Below are positions 46,060-54,798 of a stretch of DNA of 64,000 bases, one piece after another (the stretch's first letter is position 1; the number at the start of each line of letters is the position of its first letter). Under the pieces are notes generated by a model. That model was not told where the DNA came from. It worked only from the letters and a program-made list of their open reading frames with translations, and did not search any database. Where the stretch lies: the NCBI RefSeq assembly GCF_004362145.1, contig NZ_SNXC01000009.1, positions 359,815-423,814 of the forward strand. Direction: 5' to 3'. The translations under genes and the position numbers were made by a program. The stretch comes from Marinomonas balearica (GTDB lineage: Bacteria; Pseudomonadota; Gammaproteobacteria; Pseudomonadales; Marinomonadaceae).

Positions 46060-47356
46060 AACTTCTCGTCAGCTTACCTTCACGTACTTCGCTATTGTCG
46101 CTTTCGCTATCACGACATTTCATTTTGCCATGATAGACACCATGATTGAGAGCATGGAAAAAGTGTATGCAAAGGAGCGTATGTCAAAAGACATCGTAGA
46201 TGCAAAGATGTACTTTCATCATCATGATAAAACGTCGGTCGTATTGTCAAACATGTCGCGAGCTTATCTGGGGGAGGATGCGTTGCCCAATTACATTATG
46301 TTTCCTAAGCATGTGGTGTCAGGTGATGTTGTTGAGTTAGTTCAGGGTTACAGACCAAACCTCGAGATGTTTGGTATTAAAGAGCGTTACTCAGATGATC
46401 AGGGAAATGTCCGTAATTTATATTTGATTCATTACGACGAAGTATATGAAGCGAGTGAAGGCAAAGTTTTCAAAAATCAGTTTATTCAATTGTCTATATC
46501 GCTTCTATTGCTGGCTGTTAGTCTAGTCGTTGTATTGCTTATTTCGCGTCGTTTGACACATCCTTTATCAAGCTTAACGAAGCATCTAGAAAACCGATCT
46601 TCAGAAGATTTGTCTTCAATTCCTGTGCCTGATGGTGTCGTAACAAGAGAAGTTGTGCAGTTAGTCAATCAGATAAATTTGCTGCAAGAGAAGAATGCGC
46701 ATTTGATAGAGCGAGAAAGGGCGTTCAACCGACGAGCAAGTCACGAATTAAGAACTCCTTTAATGGTAATTAGAGGGGCGGCCAATTTGCTGAAGCGCAA
46801 AGTGGAATCCGAATTTGAACAACGTCAGGTGAGCCGTTTAGAACAAGCAACGCATGAGATGACAGATTACATTGATACTTTGCTCATGTTATCTCAAATA
46901 GACCGCGATGCAGGTGACCAGATAGAAACTGTCGTACACAAAGCAGAAGTTCAAGAATGGATGAACTACTTTGATGATTTGCATTTAGCTCAACACAGTT
47001 CTCCTATTCGATACCAACTGACGATGCCAGAACACGCGCATGTCGCATTACCCGCCCCGGCGTTTAAAATCATCGTAGTGAACCTGCTTAAGAATGCGTT
47101 CGAATCCATAGTCAGTAGCGTAACGGAATATGATGAGGAAAACGATCCTGTTATTCTCGTTGAGATAGAGACTCACAAGCTGAGCGTTATCGATACGGGC
47201 GACGGTTTGAGTGGTGATCATAACCCAGATGGTCACGGACTTGGTTTGGTTATCGTACGAGATATATGCAGTCAGTATGGCTATCAGTTTAACCTTGCTG
47301 ATAACGTCGGCTCGCGAGGATGTGCTGCCACTATCGAAAGGTCAAAACCTTTATAA
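46043..47356 (+). CDS. Sensor histidine kinase, partner of the OmpR-type regulator
   Basis: A 437-residue kinase: TM ~13-33, periplasmic sensor ~35-145, TM ~150-172, a short HAMP-like linker, HisKA with SHELRTPLMVIRGA and an ATPase domain with NLLKNAFESI, DTGDGLSG and HGLGLVIVRDI. The sensor domain has no family I recognise. Translation is coupled to the regulator by a 17-bp overlap. Confidence 0.9.
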   Translation: MNAPIRTSRQLTFTYFAIVAFAITTFHFAMIDTMIESMEKVYAKERMSKDIVDAKMYFHHHDKTSVVLSNMSRAYLGEDALPNYIMFPKHVVSGDVVELVQGYRPNLEMFGIKERYSDDQGNVRNLYLIHYDEVYEASEGKVFKNQFIQLSISLLLLAVSLVVVLLISRRLTHPLSSLTKHLENRSSEDLSSIPVPDGVVTREVVQLVNQINLLQEKNAHLIERERAFNRRASHELRTPLMVIRGAANLLKRKVESEFEQRQVSRLEQATHEMTDYIDTLLMLSQIDRDAGDQIETVVHKAEVQEWMNYFDDLHLAQHSSPIRYQLTMPEHAHVALPAPAFKIIVVNLLKNAFESIVSSVTEYDEENDPVILVEIETHKLSVIDTGDGLSGDHNPDGHGLGLVIVRDICSQYGYQFNLADNVGSRGCAATIERSKPL

Positions 47357-47453
47357 TTTTCTGATCATCTCTATCAAAAATTTCGTTGTTATCTTCCATA
47401 TGCTTTGCGCCTAACTGATATAAAATATGGGCATAGATACTGAGGAAGAGAGT

Positions 47454-48479
47454 ATGACAGCAATTATTAAGACGATGCCACTGCAAATGTTTTGGCCAAC
47501 GTTTGATCCTTTTTTATTTTGTGCCTTTCACAATGACGCGTATCCAGCGGGTAATGGTTCATTAGGGCCTAACGCATCGCTCAGTGGTCGGCAAATAGGC
47601 CAAGATTTTGGTCAAAAAGATGGCTGGAGCATGTACCACGGGAAAAAAATCCCTGGTTTTCCTGCGCACCCTCATAGGGGGTTTGAAACGGTTACAGTGG
47701 TCAACAAGGGGTATGTTGATCATGCAGATTCGATGGGTGCCGCGGGTCGTTACGGCGAAGGTGATACTCAATGGATGACGGCAGGTAAAGGCGTACAGCA
47801 TTCAGAAATGTTTCCCCTTGTTCATACACAAAAGAGCAATGATCTTGAGCTATTCCAGATTTGGCTGAATTTGCCTTCGAAGAGCAAGATGGTGGAACCG
47901 CACTTTTCAATGCTTTGGAATGAGCAAACACCTGTTGTTGAGCTTAGTGATGAGAATAATAAACAAATCCAAATTAAAGTCGTCGCTGGTGAATTGGAAT
48001 GCGATGGTCGATCAATTCAGCCATTGCCGTGTCCGCCTAACTCTTGGGCAAGTGAAGAAAACAACCATGTTGCCATCTGGATTATCGATATGGAGCAAGG
48101 TGCGAATTGGACTCTACCTGCTTCCGTAAAAGGTTTGAGTCGCACTCTGTATGTTTTCGAAGGTACGCAAGTTCGAGCCGACGAGCAGAATGTCCCCATA
48201 AACTCAGCGATTCAACTAAAAAGTGATATAGAGCTTTCGCTTTATAACTCAGGCACAGAGAAAGTTCGAATGCTGTTGTTGCAAGGTAAGCCTATTGGGG
48301 AAAATGTGGCGCAACACGGTCCCTTCGTCATGAATACACGTCAGGAATTGCAACAGGCTTTTAACGATTTTCAATTGACGGAGTTTGGTGGCTGGCGTTG
48401 GGAGTCATCCGATCAAACGCACGGTGATGTCGCGACTCGTTTTGCGCTTTATGCAGATGGTCGTGAAGAAAGACCCTGA
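47454..48479 (+). CDS. Pirin-family protein
   Basis: A 341-residue cupin protein. The N-terminal barrel has the pirin metal-site pattern: HPHRGFETVT, then GWSM-type and GKGVQHSEM, with His, His, His and Glu available for iron. Pirins act as quercetinase-like dioxygenases or redox-sensing cofactors. The ATG at 47454 follows GAGGAAGAGAG and is preferred to 47427. Its 3' end overlaps the convergent GtrA gene by 31 bp. Confidence 0.88.
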   Translation: MTAIIKTMPLQMFWPTFDPFLFCAFHNDAYPAGNGSLGPNASLSGRQIGQDFGQKDGWSMYHGKKIPGFPAHPHRGFETVTVVNKGYVDHADSMGAAGRYGEGDTQWMTAGKGVQHSEMFPLVHTQKSNDLELFQIWLNLPSKSKMVEPHFSMLWNEQTPVVELSDENNKQIQIKVVAGELECDGRSIQPLPCPPNSWASEENNHVAIWIIDMEQGANWTLPASVKGLSRTLYVFEGTQVRADEQNVPINSAIQLKSDIELSLYNSGTEKVRMLLLQGKPIGENVAQHGPFVMNTRQELQQAFNDFQLTEFGGWRWESSDQTHGDVATRFALYADGREERP

Positions 48480-48895
48480 ACTTTTTTGTGACTAAATACC
48501 CAGTATTTCGATAAGGCAAAATTGAATATGTGTGCGGTCATGATTCCGGGAATCATTGCCGCTAGGGGCGCATATGGCTGGGAGCTGTATAGCAAATATT
48601 CATCTGAGTGTACGATCCACCCGTAAATTCCTACATTAGGTATCATACCGACCAACGATGCGATAGCGAAGTGGATAGCTTCTTTTAGTTTCGCCTGTTG
48701 GTCTTTATGGCGCCTAAATGTATACAGTCGATGGCAAATCCAGTTCGATAAAACGGCTAATAAAAAGGCCAAAGATCGTGCAAATACAAGAGGAATCCAT
48801 TGGCTAAACACCCACATTGCAAGGAAATCAATTGCGAAGCTGAACAAGCCGACAAGGCTAAACTGAAAGAACTGAATAAGCGTTGATTTTGTCAT
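48449..48895 (-). CDS. GtrA-like membrane protein
   Basis: A 148-residue protein with four TM helices and the GtrA pattern (QFFQFSLVGLFSFAIDF at the start, LSNWICHRLYTFRR in the middle, FNFALSKYWVFS at the end). Family members help flip or position undecaprenyl-linked sugars for surface polysaccharide. No glycosyltransferase partner is adjacent. Confidence 0.85.
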   Translation of the reverse strand: MTKSTLIQFFQFSLVGLFSFAIDFLAMWVFSQWIPLVFARSLAFLLAVLSNWICHRLYTFRRHKDQQAKLKEAIHFAIASLVGMIPNVGIYGWIVHSDEYLLYSSQPYAPLAAMIPGIMTAHIFNFALSKYWVFSHKKVQGLSSRPSA

Positions 48896-49043
48896 CTAAG
48901 CATTTTATACCGCACACTATTAAGAAAATGTGAATTCCTCCGCGGAATAGAAGCTATATAAATTAATCCTTTTACAAACTTGAGCTGAGCGCGCATTCTC
49001 CTCTCCCATTATTAACGTTAACCTTTATGTATATAAGTTTGCT

Positions 49044-49934
49044 ATGTGGATTCTAGTCACTCTCTTTGCTGCAGCATGTCAATCTATGCGGACAGCACAT
49101 CAAAAAACACTTTCTCAACAACAAGGCTTTTTGCACGCTACCATGGCCCGATCTCTATTCGGTTTGCCATTAGTTACTCTCTATGTCGTCGTGTGCTGGT
49201 GGTTTGTTGGTGTAGTTCAACTGCCAAACCCCACTGAGTTTTTTCTGTATGCGAGTATCTGTTCAATAATGCAAATACTTGCGACCTATTTAATGTTGCG
49301 CGTATTTCAGTCGGGAAGCTTTGCTCTGGGAACGTTATTAGCCAAAACCGAAGCGGTATTGGCGGCTCTAATAGGTATTCCATTATTGCATCACTCCTTA
49401 GGGGGGGCTGCTTGGCTGGGCATTGCGTTAGGTGTTTTAGGAGCATTGGTTATGAGTATTACCCTTAGTAACCTTCGACACGCCCACAAAGACATATCGC
49501 TCGTCGCTGGTATTGGGAGTGGGTTATGTTTTGCTATCACCTCAGTTACGGCTTCCATGGCGAGCCACACACTCGATGGCCCTGTAATTACGTCTGCTGG
49601 CGTCACGCTTTGGTATGTATTGGCCACTCAATCTATGTTGTTGTGCGGCATACAGATATATAAAACACGTCGCTTCCTAAGCCCAGTTACTCAATCGTTT
49701 ACATTAAGCTGTAAAGTCGGTTTTTTGAGCTCTTTAGGTTCTATTGGCTGGTTTACAGGCTTTGCGTTGGTGAACCCTGCGCTGGTTAAGACTCTCGGGC
49801 AGATCGAGATATTAGGAACGCTTTATTTTTCCAAAAAGAAATTTAACGAAAAAGTTACACCGCAGCAGTGGATTGGCGGTACGATGATCTTTATGAGTGT
49901 TATTCTTGTTACGTTTGGAAATTTAATAAATTAA
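49044..49934 (+). CDS. EamA-type membrane transporter
   Basis: A 296-residue protein with about ten TM helices in two halves; the first has LLAKTEAVLAALIGIPLLHH and the second LVKTLGQIEILGTLYFSKKKF. Belongs to the drug/metabolite transporter superfamily; substrate unknown. Not next to a regulator, unlike the other two EamA genes in this window. A VOC-family gene follows after 18 bp. Confidence 0.83.
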   Translation: MWILVTLFAAACQSMRTAHQKTLSQQQGFLHATMARSLFGLPLVTLYVVVCWWFVGVVQLPNPTEFFLYASICSIMQILATYLMLRVFQSGSFALGTLLAKTEAVLAALIGIPLLHHSLGGAAWLGIALGVLGALVMSITLSNLRHAHKDISLVAGIGSGLCFAITSVTASMASHTLDGPVITSAGVTLWYVLATQSMLLCGIQIYKTRRFLSPVTQSFTLSCKVGFLSSLGSIGWFTGFALVNPALVKTLGQIEILGTLYFSKKKFNEKVTPQQWIGGTMIFMSVILVTFGNLIN

Positions 49935-49952
49935 GAATTTAGGAGCGGCTCT

Positions 49953-50306
49953 ATGGAATCGAATAAAATCAATTATGTTGAGTTACCCGCAAAAAACCTT
50001 GCTCTCAATAAGGCTTTTTTTGAGAAAGCTTTCGGGTGGTCATTTCAGGATTTTGGCGAAGAATATACTGCTTTTGAAAATGCAGGGTTAGATGGAGGCT
50101 TTTTTCAGGCCGATTTCGCTTCTCGACCGAAAAATGGCGCTGCGCTCGTTGTTTTGTACTGCTCAGACATTGAACAAGCGCTTGCGCGCGTTCAGGAGTG
50201 TGGCGGAGTGATCGAACAAGAAATTTTTGAATTTCCAGGCGGTCGTCGGTTCCATTTTCTTGATCCTTGTGGAAATGAATGGGCTGTATGGTCTGAGCCT
50301 GCATAA
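49953..50306 (+). CDS. VOC (glyoxalase/bleomycin-resistance) family protein
   Basis: A 117-residue single VOC module pair: INYVELPAKNLALNKAFFEKAFGW at the start and FHFLDPCGNEWAVWSE at the end, the usual beta-alpha-beta-beta-beta ends. AGGAGCGG precedes the ATG. The metal-binding residues and substrate are not assignable. Confidence 0.88.
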   Translation: MESNKINYVELPAKNLALNKAFFEKAFGWSFQDFGEEYTAFENAGLDGGFFQADFASRPKNGAALVVLYCSDIEQALARVQECGGVIEQEIFEFPGGRRFHFLDPCGNEWAVWSEPA

Positions 50307-50370
50307 ACTCGTTATTGATTGGGGAGTGCCTTAATTCGGATTATTCTCATTCAAATTATTAAGGATAATA

Positions 50371-51010
50371 ATGATGACTCTTGACACATTTTTGTTGTAT
50401 GCCGCTGTCGCCTTTTTTTATGTGATTAGCCCGGGGCCGGCCGTATTGTTAGCTTTATATAATGGTGCCGTGAACGGTGTGAAAGTCGTCGTATCTTCTG
50501 CGTTAGGCAATATTCTAGGGTTGCTCGTATTGTCGAGTTGCTCAATAAGCGGATTAAGTGCGCTATTACTCACCTCAGCAACACTGTTTACCATTGTTAA
50601 GATTATTGGGGCAAGTTACCTGATCTATCTGGGATTGAAGCAAATTCGAGCGACCTTTAAAGGTAAAAAAGACATACAATTCGTAAAAGAAGAGCGTTCA
50701 AAATCCTATGTTGCCTACTTTAAAGAAGGCTTCTTTGTTGCTGTTACCAATCCTAAACCTATTTTGTTTTTTTGTGGCTTTATTTCCACAGTTTTTGGAT
50801 ACGAACGCACTGCTCCTGCCACAGTTTAGCATCATGACATCTCTTTTTATGGTTTACTCGTTTGTGAGTTTGACTGTATATGGACTATTGGCTAACCGCG
50901 CTAAGAACTTTCTAGCAAAAGGAAATAATGCGGCTTGGTTCCATCGATTAAGTGGCGGTATTTTTATTGGTTTAGGTGGGAGTTTGCTGCACGTTAAAGC
51001 CACATCGTAA
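50371..51010 (+). pseudogene. LysE/RhtB-family amino-acid exporter, interrupted by a frameshift
   Basis: Two overlapping frames together rebuild one LysE-type protein of ~212 residues. The 5' frame (50371-50829) gives YVISPGPAVLLALYNGA and NPKPILFF, then goes off-family and stops. The family sequence (VALFPQFLD, then LSGGIFIGLGGSLL) continues in the +1 frame to 51010. The switch point is a run of seven T at about 50767-50773; one T fewer restores the frame. It may be a sequencing error, a true null allele, or a phase-variable gene. AAGGA lies before the ATG. Confidence 0.8.
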
Positions 51011-51082
51011 ATTATTTGGGTATGAAGGAAGCATAGAAGATGTCATTTCAGATCGACTCTCCTATGCCTCCTTCATCCCCAT

Positions 51083-51835
51083 CTAGGCTTCTTTGTCCGC
51101 GTCGTTACTTTTTACTATTTTGTGCTCATCTTCACTAATGCCACTTTTCCAATAGCTTGAGATATACATTTGTTTACGGTCTATTTCTTTTTCATTCTTA
51201 AAGAACTGTCGTAACGTTTTCATCGAGCTAAACTCACTGGCGGCCCAAACCGCAACACTGCCATCGAGCCACGGTAATGATTTGATTTTATTCAATAAAA
51301 GTGTGGAGTCGTGGCCAGGGTGTGCATTGATGATCCAATGCAGTTCTACGTTATTAGGCTTATTTAAAGGCTGGATGTCTTTGTCAGACATGACTTCGAT
51401 GATGGCGTAGCCTTTTGTTGATTCAGGTAAGTTCTCCAAATTTATGCTGATCGCTGGGAGTGCGGTCATGTCGCCTACGACTAAGACCCAGTCTGAATCA
51501 TCTGAAACAAGCTTCTTTGGCCCTGGTCCTCCGATATTGATTGAGTCGCCAGTTTGGCAATTTAGTGCCCATGTGCAGGCGGGGCCAGTCGCTTGCTCTT
51601 CATCGCTTTTATGAATCACAAAATCGATATCAAATTCCTGTTCCGATTGATGGCGAATCGTATAGGTTCGCATTAGCCGACCTTCGCCTTGTGGAAACAC
51701 AAGCTTGACGTAGCCACCCTCATGATCGTTAGGTAAAGTGTTCATGTTATGGCCACCCAGAGTGACACGAAGCATATTAGGGGTAACGTAGTTCTTTTTT
51801 AATACGGTAAATTCGCGAATACGCGGAGTAGGCAT
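51083..51835 (-). CDS. Siderophore-interacting protein (NAD(P)H ferric-siderophore reductase, ViuB type)
   Basis: A 250-residue flavoprotein reductase that frees iron from imported ferric siderophores. The FAD-binding segment RLMRTYTIRH and the IDFVIH-GPACTWA region (residues ~60-95) are typical of the SIP family, and the NAD(P)-binding half follows, ending with MYISSYWKSGISEDEH, the usual SIP C-terminus. A Fur-like box is ~35 bp upstream. Confidence 0.92.
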   Translation of the reverse strand: MPTPRIREFTVLKKNYVTPNMLRVTLGGHNMNTLPNDHEGGYVKLVFPQGEGRLMRTYTIRHQSEQEFDIDFVIHKSDEEQATGPACTWALNCQTGDSINIGGPGPKKLVSDDSDWVLVVGDMTALPAISINLENLPESTKGYAIIEVMSDKDIQPLNKPNNVELHWIINAHPGHDSTLLLNKIKSLPWLDGSVAVWAASEFSSMKTLRQFFKNEKEIDRKQMYISSYWKSGISEDEHKIVKSNDADKEA

Positions 51836-51868
51836 AGCGTGGCGGCTCCATAACAGGCGTGTAAAAAT

Positions 51869-51883
51869 TGAGAACGATTATCG
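51869..51883. promoter_or_regulatory. Fur-like box upstream of the siderophore reductase gene
   Basis: TGAGAACGATTATCG matches the 7-1-7 Fur consensus at 11 of the 14 defined positions and lies 34-48 bp upstream of the start. Confidence 0.55.
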
Positions 51884-51972
51884 ATTTAATTTCAAGCCGC
51901 CGTAGTTGTCAATCGAATCTTTTCAAATATGCCTTTGTTTACATGATGCTTGGTATGTGTACTCTATTTTTC

Positions 51973-52473
51973 TCACTTATCTACATCAATATGATGACGA
52001 GCCAGCGCTTCGCTCACCATTCTGAGTTTACGTGCCATGTCTCTGGAAAGGTTCAGAATCAAAATCCCGAAATCAAAAGAATGATAGTCGTGAAACTGGC
52101 CAAAAACATACGAATTAATTTTAAGAACTAATGTTGTTTGGGTGGCGATGACGTCGGCCGCACGTGGATGAAGTGCGATCATGGTGACGTATCCAATTTC
52201 TTCACCAAAACCAATAGAGCCTTCTCCGAATTTCACATCAGCTGCTTTTTCATCGCCGCGACACAACTTTAATGATCCGTCTAGTACAATATAAAAGGCG
52301 TCAGCTACTTCGTCTTCTTTAAACAGTACTTCGCCTTCATCTAGCTCTTCCAAGGCACCGTGCTCTAGTAAAAAAGTAATGGCCTCTGGGCTCAATGCAC
52401 CAAAGATAGAAGCGGATTTGAGTCGGCTTATGCTCAAATCATATCCGCAATCTGAAGCAAATAATGTTTTCAT
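51973..52473 (-). CDS. Cyclic nucleotide-binding domain protein without DNA-binding domain
   Basis: A 166-residue protein that is essentially one cNMP-binding barrel (~20-140): LDEGEVLFKEDEVADAFYIVLDGSLKL, then FGEGSIGFGEEIGYV. The GEIA-like phosphate cassette is FGEEIGYV, without the usual Arg, so cAMP binding is uncertain. No HTH follows, unlike CRP. AGGATAACGAC precedes the ATG. Confidence 0.85.
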   Translation of the reverse strand: MKTLFASDCGYDLSISRLKSASIFGALSPEAITFLLEHGALEELDEGEVLFKEDEVADAFYIVLDGSLKLCRGDEKAADVKFGEGSIGFGEEIGYVTMIALHPRAADVIATQTTLVLKINSYVFGQFHDYHSFDFGILILNLSRDMARKLRMVSEALARHHIDVDK

Positions 52474-52807
52474 GTCGTTATCCTGCCTTCGTATTTGGTT
52501 GTTCCTTTAAGGCACTACGAGAGCGCGTCTTTTTTTGAGTTCACAATTACTCTTGAGGTTTGAGAGGGATGCGGTTGACCTCTTATCAAAACGTCTGACT
52601 TTAATAGATAAATCTGCGTCTATCTTAATATTAGATCAAATAACGGGTTTTTAGTTAATTGATTCAGTGACGAATTTATCTATTTGAGTAGTAATGTGAG
52701 CTTGTTATGTAAAAAGGCATTTTACATATTTCGTTATTGAGAGCATATTGCGATCTTAAAATGATTCGTGCAGTATTATTTTGAAGCGACTGTAGAGGGC
52801 TACCGCA
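52474..52807. other. 334-bp intergenic region, nothing recognised
   Basis: Divergent spacer between the cNMP-binding gene and the SH3 gene. I saw no RNA gene, repeat or clear promoter pair; it is AT-rich. Confidence 0.5.
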
Positions 52808-53179
52808 ATGAATGTAGGTATGAAGGTAAGGGTAATAGACTCTCACGTTTCGAACTATCCGAACCCAATTCAGTTTCAGCCTGGAGATATGCTCATATTA
52901 GGGGAATTAGATCTGGAATATGAGGGATGGATTCGAGTAGAAACCTCTGATGGGAATAGAGGGTGGGCACCTGTTCAGTATATCGAAGCGAAACCCGGAG
53001 CTGTCGTAGGGTACGCTAGTTGCCCTTATAATGCTCGAGAGCTCGACATCAATAGTCAAGATATACTTATTGTTCTGCAAGAATTAAACGAATGGTATTG
53101 TGTAGAAAATGAGGCGGGCGAAACGGGATGGGTTCCGGTTCAATGCACTTCCTTGCTTGATGATCCCGCTACTAAATGA
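52808..53179 (+). CDS. Protein of two SH3-like domains
   Basis: A 123-residue cytoplasmic protein made of two variant SH3 barrels (~5-60 and ~68-120), each ending in a GWxPVQ motif (RGWAPVQYI, TGWVPVQCT). No signal peptide or catalytic motif; likely binds a peptide or protein partner. AGAGGG lies upstream of the ATG. Convergent with the DUF2721 gene. Confidence 0.75.
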   Translation: MNVGMKVRVIDSHVSNYPNPIQFQPGDMLILGELDLEYEGWIRVETSDGNRGWAPVQYIEAKPGAVVGYASCPYNARELDINSQDILIVLQELNEWYCVENEAGETGWVPVQCTSLLDDPATK

Positions 53180-53193
53180 CTCTGTTGTGTTTT

Positions 53194-53610
53194 TTAGTCT
53201 TTATCTGCTCTGCGACCTTTCTTTTTGAACGTCACATTAAACTCTTTCAGGTGCACATCTAATGCGTCGCACGAAATTCGAATTTCTCTCACTGATAAGT
53301 ATAGCGAGTACATCAGGCAAATAAGGCTTGCGCCAAATATATAGCTGCCGATTTGTTGGTACTCAATATAAATGGCTAACATTGCTAACACACAGAGCAA
53401 GAAGCTAATGACGCCTGCCTCCTGCATTCGCCGAATTAAATAGATCCTCTTTCGCAAATTTGTGATTTGTTCTGTTATTAGGTCGTTATTTTCGTTTGGC
53501 TCAAAGTTTCGGATAATGGACGCCAAAGTGACAAACCGGTTGGTGTAGGCGAGCAGCAATAAAGAGACTGCTGGGAACAACATAGCGGGTGTCGTAAGGG
53601 TGATAATCAT
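53194..53610 (-). CDS. DUF2721 membrane protein
   Basis: A 138-residue protein with TM helices at ~5-28, ~70-90 and ~90-110, and the DUF2721 pattern LLAYTNRFVTLASIIRNF and RKRIYLIRRMQ. Function unknown. Confidence 0.82.
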   Translation of the reverse strand: MIITLTTPAMLFPAVSLLLLAYTNRFVTLASIIRNFEPNENNDLITEQITNLRKRIYLIRRMQEAGVISFLLCVLAMLAIYIEYQQIGSYIFGASLICLMYSLYLSVREIRISCDALDVHLKEFNVTFKKKGRRADKD

Positions 53611-53718
53611 TAAATCAGAGTCCTAAAGGCGTATTGAATGTGGTTCATTATAAGGTAAGCGCCCGTTTTATTGAATTGAACAGCGCATGAACAAAAGTTT
53701 AGAAAGTAGCTCTCAGTA

Positions 53719-53744
53719 AAGCCCAATACCGTTAAAGAGGGCTT
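53719..53744 (-). terminator. Weak candidate terminator after asparaginase gene
   Basis: AAGCCC (53719-53724) and GGGCTT (53739-53744) can pair; on the minus strand a short TTT follows. Confidence 0.35.
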
Positions 53745-53789
53745 AGGCGTACGCTTAATTCTACCACCCTCGACTTGTTTGCGATTGCT

Positions 53790-54797
53790 TTATACAAACG
53801 TTTCGTTGCTGATAACGGTGTCCCAATTTGTTTGAATATCCATATAAGTGTTTCCATTTGCAAGTAGCCAATGCAATTTTGAGAAAGCGGCTTCCATAGT
53901 CATGTCTTTGCCATCGAGTACACCGAGCTTCGTCAATAGCGAACCCACGGCGTAGGTTCCAGAAGAAGTGCCACCGTGTTGGCATTGTGTCACGTTGATG
54001 ACCGCTTTTCCGAGTTCTTGCATGCCTTCTAAAAATTCGATCAAACTTGGGGTTGCATCCGCAATATTGCCGGCTCCGTAGGAGAGTAGTACGATGGCTT
54101 TGCATGAATTATTGTTTAAAAAGCCTTGGTAAGCGTAAGTTGGAAGGCTTGGGTGCAGTGTTAGTATGCCCACTGCGTTTTCAATAAATTCAATGTCACG
54201 CTTTTTTGGAGAAATTAAGGTAGCCTGATCGCATTTAGGCAACGCCTGACTGATTGAAAGCTGAGCCAGCGGTACACTGTTAAAAGACTTAAATGCACCA
54301 AACTGGCTGCTGCTAAATTTGGTGGTTCGGCTACCTTCCATTAGCTCGTGGTGGAAGAGAACGGTGACTTGTCCAAGTGACGGCGTTTCAGCGATGCTCA
54401 TCGCAGCCTCTAAATTGGCTAATCCATCGCTCCGTTTCATTCCGAGTGGTATTTGAGAGCCGGTTATGATGATGTTTTTATCACACTTGCTAAACATATA
54501 CGAAAGCATCGATGCGGTGTACGACAAGGTATCGGTGCCGTGTAATACAACAAAACCGTCATATTCATGCCACTTGTTTTGAATCGTGTCGTATATTCGA
54601 CACCAGTTGCTAGGGGTGATATTAGAGCTGTCGATCAGCGGTGTCAGTTCGATTAAATCAAAAAGCGGGAGTTCTGCAAGGTTATCTCCAACGGCTTGAT
54701 GGATGCGAGTGCGTAAACCAGAAGAGGGCGCTAAACCGTTTTCTGTTTCCATCATTCCTATAGTGCCGCCCGTATAGACGATAAGTATCTTGTTCAT
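53790..54797 (-). CDS. L-asparaginase, type I (cytoplasmic)
   Basis: A 335-residue asparaginase that converts asparagine to aspartate. The first active-site Thr is in YTGGTIGM and the second in HGTDTLSYTA; the IITGSQIPLG stretch supports the family. No signal peptide, so the type I enzyme. The ATG at 54797 is one base past the aspA stop and is preferred to 54812, which would overlap it. Co-transcription with aspA gives asparagine to aspartate to fumarate. Confidence 0.94.
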   Translation of the reverse strand: MNKILIVYTGGTIGMMETENGLAPSSGLRTRIHQAVGDNLAELPLFDLIELTPLIDSSNITPSNWCRIYDTIQNKWHEYDGFVVLHGTDTLSYTASMLSYMFSKCDKNIIITGSQIPLGMKRSDGLANLEAAMSIAETPSLGQVTVLFHHELMEGSRTTKFSSSQFGAFKSFNSVPLAQLSISQALPKCDQATLISPKKRDIEFIENAVGILTLHPSLPTYAYQGFLNNNSCKAIVLLSYGAGNIADATPSLIEFLEGMQELGKAVINVTQCQHGGTSSGTYAVGSLLTKLGVLDGKDMTMEAAFSKLHWLLANGNTYMDIQTNWDTVISNETFV

Positions 54798-54798
54798 T

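Noticed and set aside
50708..51010. Separate 100-residue gene
   Set aside because: It is the C-terminal half of the frameshifted LysE-type exporter in another frame.
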